Source: Enterobacteriaceae bacterium RIT691
GTDB taxonomy: Bacteria > Pseudomonadota > Gammaproteobacteria > Enterobacterales > Enterobacteriaceae
Direction of reading: 5' to 3'
DNA length: 64,000 nucleotides
Assembly (NCBI GenBank): GCA_009668205.1
Contig: WJYM01000003.1
Span: forward strand, 434,001 to 498,000
Numbering within the stretch: position 1 is the first letter of the stretch; each line of letters starts with the position of its first letter. Made by a program: the position numbers and the translations under genes. This document shows, piece by piece, positions 21,012 through 31,228 of the stretch. The notes under the pieces were generated by a model. The model ran no database searches. It saw nothing but the letters and a program-made list of their open reading frames with translations, and had not been told where the DNA came from.

Positions 21012-21099
21012 AGGAGTAGCCCGCGAGCATCACGCCGCTTATGCCACCGAGGGCCATCAGAACGAAGAGGGTGATCACAGCCAGTTTGGCAGGTTTCAT
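20986..21099 (-). CDS. yohO: Small membrane protein YohO
   Basis: A 37-codon frame on the minus strand encodes a single hydrophobic helix beginning [17 protein letters not shown] and continuing [13 protein letters not shown]. It closely resembles the 35-residue E. coli small membrane protein YohO and sits in the same place between yehW and mlrA. AAGGAG lies 8 bases upstream of the ATG at 21099. The 3' 26 bases overlap the end of yehW on the opposite strand. Its function is unknown; E. coli YohO is one of the verified small inner-membrane proteins. Confidence 0.85.
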   Translation of the reverse strand: MKPAKLAVITLFVLMALGGISGVMLAGYSFIVRGGVG

Positions 21100-21158
21100 T
21101 ATGTGCTCCTTTTGTTAATCTCGCGATTATACGTTGAAGCACGCTTGTTAATGAACCC

Positions 21159-21890
21159 TTAATTTCCCAGCCGCAGAACGTTTATCCCCTGGGACTGCCA
21201 CTGCTGAAGCTGTTCGAGTTGGCCCACGGTCGATGCATCTCCGCACCACACCAGCAGCGTTTGCCCGTCGAACAGCTCCGGGCGCAGATGGTGCAGCGAG
21301 TGGGCCAGCACGTCAACGCGCCAGCCTTGTTCGCAGGCGATCCAGCCTTCCAGCCACAGGCGGGTGGTATCGGTGATGTTCCAGCCGACAACGAGCGCGT
21401 CGCGCCCCTGGCGCTTGCGCGCCGCCGACATACACCCGGAAATATAATTGATCAGTACGCCATCCAGCACGCTGAGCAGCGCCTGTAGCGTAGGCTGCGA
21501 GCTTTGTAATCGGAGCCGTAAAGGAATGAAGAGATGGGCGACCAGGGTTTGCGCCGGATAATCGTTGCCGCGTTCTTTGATCCACAATCTGAGCCGGTTG
21601 AAATTCGCTTCCTGCAGAAAACGCAGCAGCGTTTCCTGATGCTCACGCCAGCCATTTTGTTGCTCAGGGCTGATTTCGGTAAGGAGTGTTTTGACCTTGC
21701 TGACCTGCACGCCCGTCTCAATCCAGCGTTTGATCTCGCGGATCCTGTCGATATCGTCATCGTTGAACAGCCGATGACCACCGTCGGTCCTCTGGGGCTT
21801 AATCAGGCCGTACCGCCGTTGCCACGCACGTAGCGTGACCGGATTTACCTCACAAAGCAGAGCCACTTCACCAATTGTGTAAAGCGCCAT
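21159..21890 (-). CDS. mlrA: MerR-family regulator MlrA of curli and biofilm genes
   Basis: The 243 residues match E. coli MlrA exactly in length. The N-terminal MerR helix-turn-helix reads YTIGEVALLCEVNPVTLRAWQRRYGL, here split as TIGEVALLCEV then TLRAWQRRYGL, followed by the wing (RTDGGHRLFNDDD). The C-terminal region resembles a B12-binding-type domain without an obvious cobalamin motif. In E. coli MlrA activates csgD, and its activity is gated by the c-di-GMP enzymes YciR and DgcM. That makes it a functional neighbour of the c-di-GMP genes elsewhere in this window, though no direct link is shown. Confidence 0.95.
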   Translation of the reverse strand: MALYTIGEVALLCEVNPVTLRAWQRRYGLIKPQRTDGGHRLFNDDDIDRIREIKRWIETGVQVSKVKTLLTEISPEQQNGWREHQETLLRFLQEANFNRLRLWIKERGNDYPAQTLVAHLFIPLRLRLQSSQPTLQALLSVLDGVLINYISGCMSAARKRQGRDALVVGWNITDTTRLWLEGWIACEQGWRVDVLAHSLHHLRPELFDGQTLLVWCGDASTVGQLEQLQQWQSQGINVLRLGN

Positions 21891-22101
21891 GTATCACCTC
21901 AGCTCGCGCATCCCCATCATAACTGTAGACGGAGATTGTCGAACCAGGAAGATTAGCTCGTTTTTTGTTCAATAAGGATCGTCGGAATCGAAAAAAAGTG
22001 TGATCGTTCGCAGAGATTTTCCGTTTTGCCTGAGGGGTCAAAGAAAGTCTGCGCCACAGCGTGTATGTTACGCGCTTTCGAAAGTTCTGTGGTCTGTGGG
22101 T

Positions 22102-23790
22102 ATGTACGAGTTTAATCTGGTGTTGCTGCTGCTTCAGCAGATGTGTGTGTTTTTAGTCATTGCCTGGTTGATGAGTAAAACACGCCTGTTCATTCCTCTT
22201 ATGCAGGTCACGGTTCGCCTCCCGCATAAGCTGCTCTGCTATGTCACCTTCTCGATTTTTTGCATTATGGGAACCTACTTTGGTTTGCATATCGAAGATT
22301 CTATCGCGAACACCCGGGCTATCGGCGCGGTGATGGGGGGACTGCTCGGAGGGCCGGTGGTTGGCGGGCTGGTGGGGTTAACCGGTGGGCTGCATCGCTA
22401 TTCGCTGGGCGGGATGACGGCGCTCAGTTGCATGGTGTCGACCATTGTTGAAGGCCTGCTCGGCGGGTTAGTGCATAGCGTTTTGGTGCGCCGTGGGCGC
22501 AGCGATAAAGTCTTCAACCCGTTTACCGCCGGGGCGATTACCTTTGTGGCGGAGATGGTGCAGATGCTGATTATCCTGCTTATCGCCCGCCCGTTTAACG
22601 ATGCCCTGCATCTGGTGCAAAGTATCGCGGCGCCCATGATGGTGACCAACACCGTTGGTGCGGCGCTGTTTATGCGTATTCTGCTGGATAAGCGGGCGAT
22701 GTTTGAGAAGTACACCTCGGCATTTTCGGCAACGGCGCTGAAGGTGGCGGCCTCGACCGAAGGGATCCTGCGTCAGGGTTTCAACGAAGAAAACAGCATG
22801 CGCGTAGCACAGGTCCTGATCCAGGAGCTGGATATTGGTGCGGTGGCCATTACCGATCGCGAAAGGCTGCTGGCGTTTACCGGTATTGGCGAGGATCACC
22901 ACCTTCCGGGGAAGCCGATTTCATCGCGCTATACCCAGAAAGCCATCGATAGCGGCGAAGTGGTGTATGCCGACGGTAACGAAGTGCCGTATCGTTGTTC
23001 CATTCATCCCCACTGTAAGCTTGGCTCGACGCTGGTTATCCCTTTGTGTGGCGAAAATCAGCGGGTGATTGGCACCATTAAGCTGTATGAAGCGAAGAAC
23101 AGATTGTTCAGCTCCATTAACCGCACGCTGGGGGAAGGCATTGCGCAACTGCTGTCGGCACAAATCCTCGCCGGGCAGTATGAACGACAGAAAGCGCTGC
23201 TGGTCCAGTCAGAAATCAAACTGCTGCACGCGCAGGTCAATCCACATTTCCTGTTTAACGCCCTCAATACGCTGATGGCGGTGATTCGCCGCGACAGCGA
23301 GCAGGCGGGACAGCTGGTGCAGTATCTGTCGACCTTTTTCCGTAAGAATCTCAAGCGTCCGTCAGAGATAGTGACCCTGGCCGATGAGCTCGAGCATATC
23401 AACGCTTATCTGCAAATTGAGAAAGCGCGGTTTCAGACCCGTTTGCAGGTGAAAATTAACGTACCGCCCGCGCTGGCGCATCATCAGCTGCCCGCGTTTA
23501 CCCTGCAGCCGATTGTGGAAAACGCCATTAAGCACGGGACGTCTCAGCTGTTAGGCGTGGGAGAAATCACCATTCAGGCAAGCCTGCACCCGCGCTGGCT
23601 GCAGTTGGATATTGAAGACAATGCCGGATTGTACCAACCTGAGCCGCAGGCCAGCGGGCTGGGTATGAATCTGGTCGATAAGCGTTTGCGGGCGCGCTTT
23701 GGTGATGAGTGCGGGATCTCCGTAACCTGTGAACCAGAATGTTATACCCGGATTACCCTGCGCCTGCCTCTGGAGGAAAACGCATGCTGA
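22102..23790 (+). CDS. btsS: High-affinity pyruvate sensor histidine kinase BtsS
   Basis: The 562-residue LytS-type kinase has a 5TM-5TMR_LYT N-terminal membrane sensor region (about residues 1-200), a GAF-like domain, and a His_kinase domain. The phosphoacceptor is His382 in NPHFLFNAL, and the ATP-binding N box reads [10 protein letters not shown]. In E. coli BtsS senses extracellular pyruvate and with BtsR induces the pyruvate transporter gene btsT. The ATG at 22102 gives the E. coli-like start [11 protein letters not shown]; the frame is open 102 bases further upstream but that stretch has no similarity. The stop overlaps btsR. Confidence 0.95.
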   Translation: MYEFNLVLLLLQQMCVFLVIAWLMSKTRLFIPLMQVTVRLPHKLLCYVTFSIFCIMGTYFGLHIEDSIANTRAIGAVMGGLLGGPVVGGLVGLTGGLHRYSLGGMTALSCMVSTIVEGLLGGLVHSVLVRRGRSDKVFNPFTAGAITFVAEMVQMLIILLIARPFNDALHLVQSIAAPMMVTNTVGAALFMRILLDKRAMFEKYTSAFSATALKVAASTEGILRQGFNEENSMRVAQVLIQELDIGAVAITDRERLLAFTGIGEDHHLPGKPISSRYTQKAIDSGEVVYADGNEVPYRCSIHPHCKLGSTLVIPLCGENQRVIGTIKLYEAKNRLFSSINRTLGEGIAQLLSAQILAGQYERQKALLVQSEIKLLHAQVNPHFLFNALNTLMAVIRRDSEQAGQLVQYLSTFFRKNLKRPSEIVTLADELEHINAYLQIEKARFQTRLQVKINVPPALAHHQLPAFTLQPIVENAIKHGTSQLLGVGEITIQASLHPRWLQLDIEDNAGLYQPEPQASGLGMNLVDKRLRARFGDECGISVTCEPECYTRITLRLPLEENAC

Positions 23791-24503
23791 AAGTGTTGAT
23801 CGTGGATGATGAGCCGCTGGCACGTGAGAATCTTCGCATTCTGTTGGAGACCCAGTCGGATATTGAGGTCGTCGGGGAGTGTGATAACGGCGTAGAGGCC
23901 ATTGGTGCCGTACACCGTTTGCGCCCGGACGTCCTGTTTCTCGATATCCAGATGCCGCGCATCAGTGGCCTGGAGATGGTGGGAATGCTCGATCCGGAGC
24001 ATCGTCCCTGGATAGTTTTTCTCACCGCGTTTGACGAATACGCGGTTAAGGCGTTTGAGGAGCATGCGTTCGATTATCTGCTCAAGCCCATCGAGGAGTC
24101 GCGGCTGGCGAAGACTCTGGCAAGACTACGCCAGACGCGCAGCCAACAGGACATTTCGGTGTTCGGCGAAAGCCAGCAGGCGCTGAAGTTCATTCCCTGC
24201 AGCGGGCACAGCCGGATTTGGCTGCTGCAGATGGACAATGTGGCGTTCGTCAGCAGCCGGATGAGCGGCGTTTATGTGACGGATGCTGAAGGGAAAGAGG
24301 GGTTTACGGAGCTCACCTTGCGCACGCTGGAGAGCCGTACGCCGCTGCTGCGCTGCCATCGCCAGCATCTGGTCAATATGTCGCATTTGAAAGAGATCCG
24401 CCTTGAAGAGAATGGCCAAGCGGAGTTGCTGTTGAAAGCCGGACAAACCGTGCCGGTCAGTCGTCGCTACCTTAAGAGCCTGAAAGAGGCGATCGGCCTG
24501 TAA
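23784..24503 (+). CDS. btsR: Response regulator BtsR (LytTR family)
   Basis: The 239-residue regulator has a receiver domain with the acidic pocket (VDDEP) and phosphorylation site Asp54 (LFLDIQMPR). A LytTR DNA-binding domain ends [16 protein letters not shown]. It overlaps btsS by 7 bases, so the pair is translated together. It binds direct repeats upstream of btsT in E. coli; btsT is not in this window. Confidence 0.95.
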   Translation: MLKVLIVDDEPLARENLRILLETQSDIEVVGECDNGVEAIGAVHRLRPDVLFLDIQMPRISGLEMVGMLDPEHRPWIVFLTAFDEYAVKAFEEHAFDYLLKPIEESRLAKTLARLRQTRSQQDISVFGESQQALKFIPCSGHSRIWLLQMDNVAFVSSRMSGVYVTDAEGKEGFTELTLRTLESRTPLLRCHRQHLVNMSHLKEIRLEENGQAELLLKAGQTVPVSRRYLKSLKEAIGL

Positions 24504-24550
24504 AACTGCTACACTGCGCGCCATTGCATCATCGACAATTAAAGGCACTC

Positions 24551-25021
24551 ATGCTTAGTAATGACATTCTTCGTAGCCTGCGCTACACCCTGAAAGCGAA
24601 CAATAACGACATGGTACGCATTCTTGCGTTGGCCGATATGGAAGCCACGTCCGCCAGTTTTGATACCTGGATGACCAAAGAAGACGAAGACGGGTTTGTT
24701 CGCTGCCCGGATATTATTCTGTCGGGTTTTCTGAACGGCCTTATTTACGACAAACGCGGCAAAGATGAGTCTGCGCCCGAGCTGGCGCTTGAGCGTCGCG
24801 TCAACAACAACACCGTGCTGAAAAAGCTGCGTATCGCTTTCTCACTGAAAACTGACGACATTCTGGCGATCGCGACCGAGCAGAAATTCCGCGTTTCGAT
24901 GCCGGAAATCACCGCGATGATGCGTGCGCCGGATCATAAAAACTATCGCGAATGTGGCGATCAGTTTTTGCGTTATTTCCTGCGTGGCCTGACTCACCGG
25001 GTGCATGCTGCGAAGCCCTGA
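24551..25021 (+). CDS. yehS: DUF1456 family protein YehS
   Basis: The 156 residues match E. coli YehS over the full length and contain two DUF1456 repeats (about residues 1-68 and 85-150), each starting with a pattern like LRSLRYTLKANN or VLKKLRIAFSLK. Its function is unknown; it is cytoplasmic with no motif for catalysis. The ATG at 24551 matches the family start. It lies 47 bases after btsR and may share its transcript. Confidence 0.93.
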   Translation: MLSNDILRSLRYTLKANNNDMVRILALADMEATSASFDTWMTKEDEDGFVRCPDIILSGFLNGLIYDKRGKDESAPELALERRVNNNTVLKKLRIAFSLKTDDILAIATEQKFRVSMPEITAMMRAPDHKNYRECGDQFLRYFLRGLTHRVHAAKP

Positions 25022-25100
25022 TATTTGCCCTGTGTCGGGAGATGGCTGAGCCTTACCCGACCTACAGGTGACCCGTGTAAACGGGCAGCAAAAAGAGCAA

Positions 25101-25130
25101 AAAAAAGCCGGAGACATTCTCCGGCTTTTT
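25101..25130. terminator. Bidirectional terminator between yehS and metG
   Basis: A perfect 8-bp stem (25107-25114 with 25118-25125) with a 3-base loop is flanked by six A on the left and five T on the right. It can end both the yehS transcript and the convergent metG transcript. Confidence 0.93.
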
Positions 25131-25133
25131 CGT

Positions 25134-27167
25134 TTATTTCACCTGCTGACCAGGCTGCGCACCGCTGTCCGGGCTTAACAGGAAGATGTCTTTCCCGCCA
25201 GGGCCTGCGGCCATCACCATGCCTTCGGACACACCGAAGCGCATCTTACGTGGTGCCAGATTCGCCACCATCACGGTCAGACGGCCAATCAGCGCCTGCG
25301 GATCCGGGTAGGCAGAACGGATGCCGGAGAACACGTTGCGTTTCTCTCCGCCGATGTCCAGCGTCAGACGCAGCAGCTTGTCAGAACCGTCAACAAATTC
25401 CGCATTCTCAATCAGCGCGATGCGCATATCGACTTTGGCAAAATCGTCAAAGGTAATGGTGTCCTGAATCGGATCGTCTGCCAGTGGGCCAGTGACCGGC
25501 GCAGACAGCGCTTTCACTTCCTCTTTAGAGGCTTCTACCAGCGCTTCAACCTGTTTCATGTCGATACGGTTGTAGAGGGCTTTAAAGGTGTTCACCTTAT
25601 GACCGAGCAGCGGCTGCGCGATGGCATCCCAGCTCAGTTCGCTGTTGAGGAACGCTTCAGTACGCGCTGACAGTGACGGCAGAACCGGCTTCAGGTAGGT
25701 CATCAGTACGCGGAACAGGTTAATGCCCATCGAGCAGATTGACTGCAGGTCAGCATCGCGGCCTTCCTGTTTCGCCACTACCCAAGGTGCCTGCTCATCC
25801 ACATAGCGGTTTGCCAGGTCGGCGAGCGCCATGATTTCGCGAACAGCTTTACCGAATTCACGGCTTTCCCAGGCTTCACCGATGGTGGCTGCGGCATCCA
25901 CGAAGGTTTTGTAGAGTGCCGGGTCTGCCAGCTCAGCCGCTAACACGCCATCGAAACGCTTGGCGATAAAGCCCGCGTTACGAGAAGCGAGGTTCACCAC
26001 TTTATTGACGATGTCGGCGTTCACGCGCTGCACGAAGTCTTCCAGGTTCAGGTCGATATCGTCGATACGGGAAGAGAGTTTCGCGGTGTAATAGTAACGC
26101 AGGCTGTCGGCATCAAAATGGTTCAGCCAGGTGCTGGCCTTGATGAAGGTGCCGCGGGATTTAGACATCTTCGCGCCGTTTACGGTCACGTAGCCGTGGA
26201 CAAACAGGTTGGTTGGCTTGCGGAAACCGCTGCCTTCCAGCATGGCTGGCCAGAACAGGCTGTGGAAGTAAACGATATCTTTACCGATGAAGTGATAGAG
26301 CTCGGCATCGGAGTCTTTCTTCCAGTATTCGTCAAAGCTTACGGTATCGCCGCGTTTATCACACAGGTTTTTGAAAGACCCCATGTAGCCGATAGGCGCG
26401 TCCAGCCAGACGTAGAAGTATTTCCCTGGTGCATTCGGGATTTCGAAACCGAAATACGGGGCATCGCGGGAGATATCCCACTGCTGCAGGCCGTGCTCAA
26501 ACCACTCCTGCATCTTGTTCGCCACCTGCTCCTGCAGCGCGCCGCTGCGGGTCCATGCCTGCAGCATTTCGCTAAAGGACGGCAGGTCAAAGAAGAAGTG
26601 CTCAGATTCACGCATCACTGGCGTCGCACCCGACACAACGGATTTCGGCTCGATAAGCTCGGTTGGGCTGTAGGTTGCGCCGCAGACTTCGCAGTTGTCG
26701 CCGTATTGATCCGGCGATTTACATTTCGGGCAGGTGCCTTTCACAAAACGGTCCGGCAGGAACATGCCTTTTTCCGGATCGTAGAGCTGAGAGATGGTGC
26801 GGTTTTTAATGAAACCGTTCTCTTTCAGGCGACCGTAGATAAGCTCAGACAGCTCACGGTTCTCGTCGCTGTGCGTCGAGTGGTAGTTGTCATAGCTGAT
26901 GTCAAAGCCCGCAAAGTCGGTCTGATGCTCCTGACTCATGTCGGCAATCATCTGCTCAGGGGTGATGCCAAGCTGTTGCGCTTTCAGCATGATTGGCGTG
27001 CCGTGGGCGTCGTCGGCGCAGATGAAATTGACCTGATGGCCGCGCATTCGCTGGTAACGGACCCAGACATCAGCCTGGATATGCTCCAGCATATGTCCGA
27101 GGTGGATGGAGCCGTTGGCGTACGGGAGTGCGCACGTTACCAGAATTTTTTTCGCGACTTGAGTCAT
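25134..27167 (-). CDS. metG: Methionyl-tRNA synthetase
   Basis: MetG charges tRNA(Met) and initiator tRNA with methionine. The 677 residues equal the E. coli length. Class I motifs are HLGH (residues 22-25) and AKMSKS. A zinc knuckle is visible as CPKC followed by CEVC. The C-terminal EMAP/Trbp111-type tRNA-binding domain, which mediates dimerisation, ends in PGQQVK. The ATG at 27167 is preferred over one three codons earlier because the family starts MTQVAKK and the ribosome site spacing is better. It is divergent from mrp, as in E. coli. Confidence 0.97.
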   Translation of the reverse strand: MTQVAKKILVTCALPYANGSIHLGHMLEHIQADVWVRYQRMRGHQVNFICADDAHGTPIMLKAQQLGITPEQMIADMSQEHQTDFAGFDISYDNYHSTHSDENRELSELIYGRLKENGFIKNRTISQLYDPEKGMFLPDRFVKGTCPKCKSPDQYGDNCEVCGATYSPTELIEPKSVVSGATPVMRESEHFFFDLPSFSEMLQAWTRSGALQEQVANKMQEWFEHGLQQWDISRDAPYFGFEIPNAPGKYFYVWLDAPIGYMGSFKNLCDKRGDTVSFDEYWKKDSDAELYHFIGKDIVYFHSLFWPAMLEGSGFRKPTNLFVHGYVTVNGAKMSKSRGTFIKASTWLNHFDADSLRYYYTAKLSSRIDDIDLNLEDFVQRVNADIVNKVVNLASRNAGFIAKRFDGVLAAELADPALYKTFVDAAATIGEAWESREFGKAVREIMALADLANRYVDEQAPWVVAKQEGRDADLQSICSMGINLFRVLMTYLKPVLPSLSARTEAFLNSELSWDAIAQPLLGHKVNTFKALYNRIDMKQVEALVEASKEEVKALSAPVTGPLADDPIQDTITFDDFAKVDMRIALIENAEFVDGSDKLLRLTLDIGGEKRNVFSGIRSAYPDPQALIGRLTVMVANLAPRKMRFGVSEGMVMAAGPGGKDIFLLSPDSGAQPGQQVK

Positions 27168-27331
27168 AGTGGACATTACTTCCTGCTTTTGAAAGGGGTT
27201 CCGATATTATCAAAACGTCGGTTGTTACGCCATGCGATAAGGGGGCTTAATCCATCTCTGAATATTTATTACCTACGGAGGATTCTCGCAGTTACAATCA
27301 ATGCTTTCAGAACAACAAAAAAGGAGTCGGG

Positions 27332-28441
27332 ATGAGTTCACAATCCCAGGCCAAATCCCCGGAACGTCTGCGCGCGATGGTCGCGGGCACGCTGGCCAAT
27401 TTTCAGCACCCAACCCTGAAGCACAACCTGACCGCTCTGAAAGCGCTGCACCACGTGGCGTGGCTGGATGACATCGTCCATATTGAAATCCAGATGCCCT
27501 TCGCCTGGCACTCGGCGTTTGAGGATCTGAAAGAGCAAAGCAGCGCTGAGCTGTTGCGGATAACGGGCGCAAAAGCGATTGACTGGAAGCTGACGCACGC
27601 TATCGCCACGCTGAAGCGCGTGAAAAATCAGCCGGGTGTGAACGGCGTGAAGAACATTATTGCCGTCAGCTCAGGCAAAGGCGGGGTCGGAAAATCATCG
27701 ACGGCCGTAAACCTGGCGCTGGCGCTGGCCGCGGAAGGGGCGAAAGTCGGCATTCTTGACGCCGATATCTATGGCCCGTCGATTCCGATGATGCTGGGCG
27801 CAGAAGGAAGCCGTCCAACCTCCCCGGATGGCACGCATATGGCGCCCATCATGAAGTTTGGCCTTGCCACCAACTCCATTGGTTATCTGGTGACGGATGA
27901 CAACGCGATGGTCTGGCGTGGCCCGATGGCCAGCAAGGCGTTGATGCAGATGCTGCAGGAAACGCTGTGGCCGGATCTCGATTATCTGGTCCTGGATATG
28001 CCGCCGGGCACGGGCGACATCCAGCTGACGCTGGCGCAGAACATTCCTGTGACCGGTGCGCTGGTGGTGACGACACCGCAGGACGTTGCGCTGATCGACG
28101 CCAAAAAAGGCATCGTCATGTTCGAAAAAGTTGAGTTACCTGTTCTGGGTATCGTCGAAAACATGAGCATGCACATCTGTAGCCAATGCGGCCACCACGA
28201 GCCTATTTTCGGCACCGGCGGGGCAGAGCGCCTGGCGCAGCAGTATCACACGCAACTGCTTGGCCAGATGCCACTGCACATCAGCCTGCGGGAAGACCTG
28301 GATCGCGGCATGCCCACTGTCATTGGCCGTCCGGACAGCGAGTTTACGACGCTCTATCGTCAGTTGGCAGGGCGCGTTGCCGCCCAGATGTACTGGCAGG
28401 GTGAAGTCATTCCGGGTGACATCGCCTTCCGCGCGGTGTAA
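27332..28441 (+). CDS. mrp: Iron-sulfur cluster carrier ATPase Mrp (ApbC)
   Basis: The 369-residue protein has the E. coli length. An N-terminal MIP18/DUF59-like domain is followed by a P-loop ATPase with the deviant Walker A GKGGVGKSS (near residue 116) and DADIYGPS. The CxxC pair that binds a [4Fe-4S] cluster at the dimer interface is seen in CSQCGHHE. It transfers iron-sulfur clusters to apo-proteins. The start ATG at 27332 has AAAGGAG upstream. Confidence 0.96.
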   Translation: MSSQSQAKSPERLRAMVAGTLANFQHPTLKHNLTALKALHHVAWLDDIVHIEIQMPFAWHSAFEDLKEQSSAELLRITGAKAIDWKLTHAIATLKRVKNQPGVNGVKNIIAVSSGKGGVGKSSTAVNLALALAAEGAKVGILDADIYGPSIPMMLGAEGSRPTSPDGTHMAPIMKFGLATNSIGYLVTDDNAMVWRGPMASKALMQMLQETLWPDLDYLVLDMPPGTGDIQLTLAQNIPVTGALVVTTPQDVALIDAKKGIVMFEKVELPVLGIVENMSMHICSQCGHHEPIFGTGGAERLAQQYHTQLLGQMPLHISLREDLDRGMPTVIGRPDSEFTTLYRQLAGRVAAQMYWQGEVIPGDIAFRAV

Positions 28442-28473
28442 TTCTGCGTTTTCCCCCCGATGTGCTCCCTCGT

Positions 28474-28501
28474 AAAAAGCCACCCGCCGGTGGCTTTTTT
28501 T
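28474..28501. terminator. Bidirectional terminator after mrp
   Basis: The 6-bp core stem GCCACC/GGTGGC (28479-28484 with 28489-28494) is extended by A5 on the left and at least six T on the right. It separates mrp from the convergent unknown gene, whose stop codon it touches. Confidence 0.9.
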
Positions 28502-28946
28502 ATAAGGGGACTCTTCCCTGTGGCGTCTTCAGCCAGCGCGGTGCTCTCATCGTGTCAGCCAAAAAACAGGTCAATTCGTACAACAGCCCCTGCAGGGTCT
28601 CCTCGCCTCTGACATCAAGAGAGTGGCCGGACAGCAGTTCGCTAAGCGTCAGGCAGTACTCGCACAGGAGATCGCTTTCCGTGTCCATGGTGGGCATGCT
28701 CTCAGGAAAAGTGTGGGTGGTGAACTGCTCCTCAAGCGCTTCAGGTATCGGGTCCAACAGGGTGGGGTGTAGTGCCGTCAGGTAGTCGTGCAGCTGCTGG
28801 TAAAGCTGATATTGGGTGGGTTGATGCTCGCTTTCCATTGCGTCACCGGCCAGTTTTTCACACTGGGTGATGGCCGCAATAAAATCGGTTTCTGCCTCAC
28901 CGCTGACGTAACGCTGCGGGTGTGTCCAGACGAGGGGGGATTCCAT
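28500..28946 (-). CDS. Conserved-looking protein of unknown function, 148 residues
   Basis: I do not recognise this protein. It is acidic and soluble-looking, begins MESPLVWTHPQRY, is probably helical, and has no signal peptide or membrane segment. Notable local sequences are EAETDFIAAITQCEKL and LLCEYCLTLSELL. The ATG at 28946 is chosen because GGAGG lies about 8 bases upstream; the frame is open a further 16 codons upstream. It has its own terminator and the same codon style as its neighbours, which suggests a real gene. It lies at the start of the region where E. coli K-12 carries fimbrial genes instead. Confidence 0.7.
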   Translation of the reverse strand: MESPLVWTHPQRYVSGEAETDFIAAITQCEKLAGDAMESEHQPTQYQLYQQLHDYLTALHPTLLDPIPEALEEQFTTHTFPESMPTMDTESDLLCEYCLTLSELLSGHSLDVRGEETLQGLLYELTCFLADTMRAPRWLKTPQGRVPL

Positions 28947-29081
28947 GTGGTTGCCTCCATGGCTTAAAATAACTGTGTATTTATACAGGTCCATTGTAAG
29001 CGGTCATAAAGACGTGACAAGGGCTTTTTGCGCAACCGGGATCGCAAAATGGTGAGAAAACAAGCGGAGTGTTTGCAGTGC

Positions 29082-29507
29082 TTAACGCCGTGGGTAGTGC
29101 ATTAACCAGTAGTCACCTTCTGCGGATGTCCCCTGTGAAATGCTTTGCCAGCCGTGGCGATGATAAAAGCCCAGCGCTTTTTCATTTTTCACCAGGCACT
29201 TCAGCGAGCCTGTGTCGCTAAACGTGGTGTGGACATGCTGCAGCAGGGCGCTTCCTACGCCTTTTCCCTGGCAGTCTGGATCAACAAACAGCGAGTGCAG
29301 AAAGTTGTCTGGCTCCCAGACGGAGGCAAAACCGACGCATTGCGCCTCGCTTTGCGCAACCCAGACCCGTTCATCACGGGTGACGTGGTCAAAATCGTCC
29401 AGCGTCCAGCTTGAATCCTGCAGCCAGGGCCAGCTGATTTGACGGGCCCGGAGATAGAGCAGTCGAAGCGCGGGGAGATCGGTGGCGGTCATCGGGCGGA
29501 TAAGCAT
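29082..29507 (-). CDS. GNAT family N-acetyltransferase
   Basis: The 141-residue single-domain acetyltransferase has the acetyl-CoA motif VDPDCQGKGVGSALL and the downstream FYHRHGW element. The substrate is unknown; small GNATs of this type often acetylate amino acids, aminoglycoside-like compounds or protein N termini. An AGGAG precedes the ATG at 29507. It reads in the same direction as rcnB, 55 bases further on. Confidence 0.85.
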   Translation of the reverse strand: MLIRPMTATDLPALRLLYLRARQISWPWLQDSSWTLDDFDHVTRDERVWVAQSEAQCVGFASVWEPDNFLHSLFVDPDCQGKGVGSALLQHVHTTFSDTGSLKCLVKNEKALGFYHRHGWQSISQGTSAEGDYWLMHYPRR

Positions 29508-29562
29508 CCTGAACTCCTGCAGGCGGCTGTGGGCAAAGGGAGTCCCACAGCCGTTGAGACCC

Positions 29563-29892
29563 TCAACGATGGTAGAAGATTTCGCCGTCGTAGGCTTTCA
29601 GGACTTTACCGTCAGTGTCCGTTATCAGCACGTAGTTACCGCCCATGTAGGTCCAGTGACTGCCTGCCGTTGGCGCGGGCAGGTTACGCAACTGCCACTG
29701 CTTAATGTTGTACTCGTCCGTACGGTAAAGTTCCGGGACGGTATCGCCGATGTTGAAATGGGTAAAATCGGCATTAAAGTCTTTTAACTCATATTTCTGG
29801 ATCCCCGGGGCCGATACGGTTGCCGGCTCAGCCGAAACCGCCCCTGCTGTCGCCAGCAGAACGCCCAGAAGTATCATTTTTGTTTTACGCAT
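29563..29892 (-). CDS. rcnB: Periplasmic nickel/cobalt homeostasis protein RcnB
   Basis: The 109-residue protein closely resembles E. coli RcnB (YohN, 112). It has a signal peptide ending AVSAEP and an RcnB-domain C-terminal half with TDEYNIKQWQLRNLP and the terminus DGEIFYHR. RcnB is a small periplasmic protein that modulates nickel and cobalt efflux by RcnA. The ATG at 29892 is used; an in-frame GTG four codons earlier is less likely. Neither the efflux pump gene rcnA nor its repressor rcnR lies nearby, although in E. coli K-12 they are adjacent. It may be a stand-alone copy. Confidence 0.9.
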   Translation of the reverse strand: MRKTKMILLGVLLATAGAVSAEPATVSAPGIQKYELKDFNADFTHFNIGDTVPELYRTDEYNIKQWQLRNLPAPTAGSHWTYMGGNYVLITDTDGKVLKAYDGEIFYHR

Positions 29893-30100
29893 CACTTTTT
29901 CCACCTATCCTGGACTAAAATTCGCAGCCCCGTATCATTCCTGAAGGAGAGCCCTGCTGGCAAGTCTCTTGCGGGCAAAAAGTGTAAACAAACCCTGAAA
30001 CCGCGCCGTGGAGGCCGGTTCTTAGCGTGTGGATACCGTTTTATGAGACGATTCCGGATATTGCATCGGGGAAACGCCATGGTCACGACAGGAGAGAGAG

Positions 30101-31012
30101 ATGCTCAGGCTGGAAGATTTAACGCTATTTGTTCGTGCTGCCGCACTGGGAAGCTTTAGCGATGCGGCACGGGAAGCCGGGCTCCCGCCTGCGCAGGTGA
30201 GTTCTGCCATCAAGCGTCTGGAGACGCATTTGAACATTCGCCTGTTTGCCCGCTCCACCCGCAGCCTGCGGCTGACCCCGGAGGGCGAAACCTGGCTGCC
30301 GTTTGCCACTCAGATGCTGGATACCCTGCAGGCCGGGTTACAGAAAATTCAGGCAACGGAGGATGAGCTGCGCGGCACGCTGCAAATTGCCGTGCCCTCC
30401 GATTTAGGGCGTAATTTATTGCTGCCTGTTTTTCAGGATTTTCGCCGTCGTCATCCGGCGTTGCGGTTACGTATTTTATTTTCAGATAACCTGACCGATG
30501 TTTTTAAAGATCCGGTGGACGTTGCTTTTCGTTACGGCATTATCGACGACGCCTCGTTTATTTCTCTGCCGGTGGTCAGCGAAAACCGACGCGTATTAGT
30601 GGCCTCTCCGCAGTGGATTGCTGAGCACGGAGAACCCAGAACCCCTGAAGAGGTGCAGCAGCAAAATGTCCTGACCTATGCGCTACGTGGCAGGCTTTAC
30701 GATCGCTGGACGCTGATTCGCGGTGACGAGCGACGCGAAATTCAGGTTACCAGTCATATTATGAGTGATGATGCCGAAGTGATTAGACGGCTGGCAATTG
30801 CCGGTGAAGGCATCGCCAATAAATCCTGGCTGGATGTGAGCGAGGATATTGAACAAGGGCGTCTGAAGATTATTCTTCCTGAATATCAGGGGGATAATTC
30901 CCCACTGAATATGATTTGCCCACACCGAAAACAGCTCTCAGCGGCCGTCCGTCTCTTATATGACGCGGTGCGTGAGAAATGTGCGGCTATTTCGGAACGC
31001 ATGCCTCGCTGA
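30101..31012 (+). CDS. LysR-family transcriptional regulator
   Basis: The 303-residue regulator has an N-terminal winged helix-turn-helix (LRLEDLTLFVRAAALGSFSDAAR, here LTLFVRAA then GSFSDAAR) and a C-terminal periplasmic-binding-like effector domain. It belongs to the CrgA/PA2758-type group (QIAVPSDLGRNLLLP, NVLTYALRG). The ligand and targets are unknown. LysR regulators often control a divergent neighbour, which here would be rcnB across about 210 bases, but nothing in the sequence shows this. Confidence 0.87.
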   Translation: MLRLEDLTLFVRAAALGSFSDAAREAGLPPAQVSSAIKRLETHLNIRLFARSTRSLRLTPEGETWLPFATQMLDTLQAGLQKIQATEDELRGTLQIAVPSDLGRNLLLPVFQDFRRRHPALRLRILFSDNLTDVFKDPVDVAFRYGIIDDASFISLPVVSENRRVLVASPQWIAEHGEPRTPEEVQQQNVLTYALRGRLYDRWTLIRGDERREIQVTSHIMSDDAEVIRRLAIAGEGIANKSWLDVSEDIEQGRLKIILPEYQGDNSPLNMICPHRKQLSAAVRLLYDAVREKCAAISERMPR

Positions 31013-31228
31013 ACCCTTTTTGATGCAATAACGGTCAGCATCGCGAGTTAGTAAACTGTTATTGCATCAGTGATTATTATTTAAATATCTGAAATTAAAT
31101 TTAACACTATTATTTGGCATTTAATTTTGGATAACCTTATGTTTGTTCACGTATATCCCTCTCAGTATTATCTCGGTGAAAAATTTTTCTGCGCTGGCCG
31201 CGCATCACTGATTTAGTCCGAAGGGTAA

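Noticed and set aside
26118-27335. Long plus-strand open frame of about 405 codons opposite metG
   Set aside because: It is antisense to a perfectly conserved metG and has no recognisable motif; long antisense frames are common in GC-rich, codon-biased genes.
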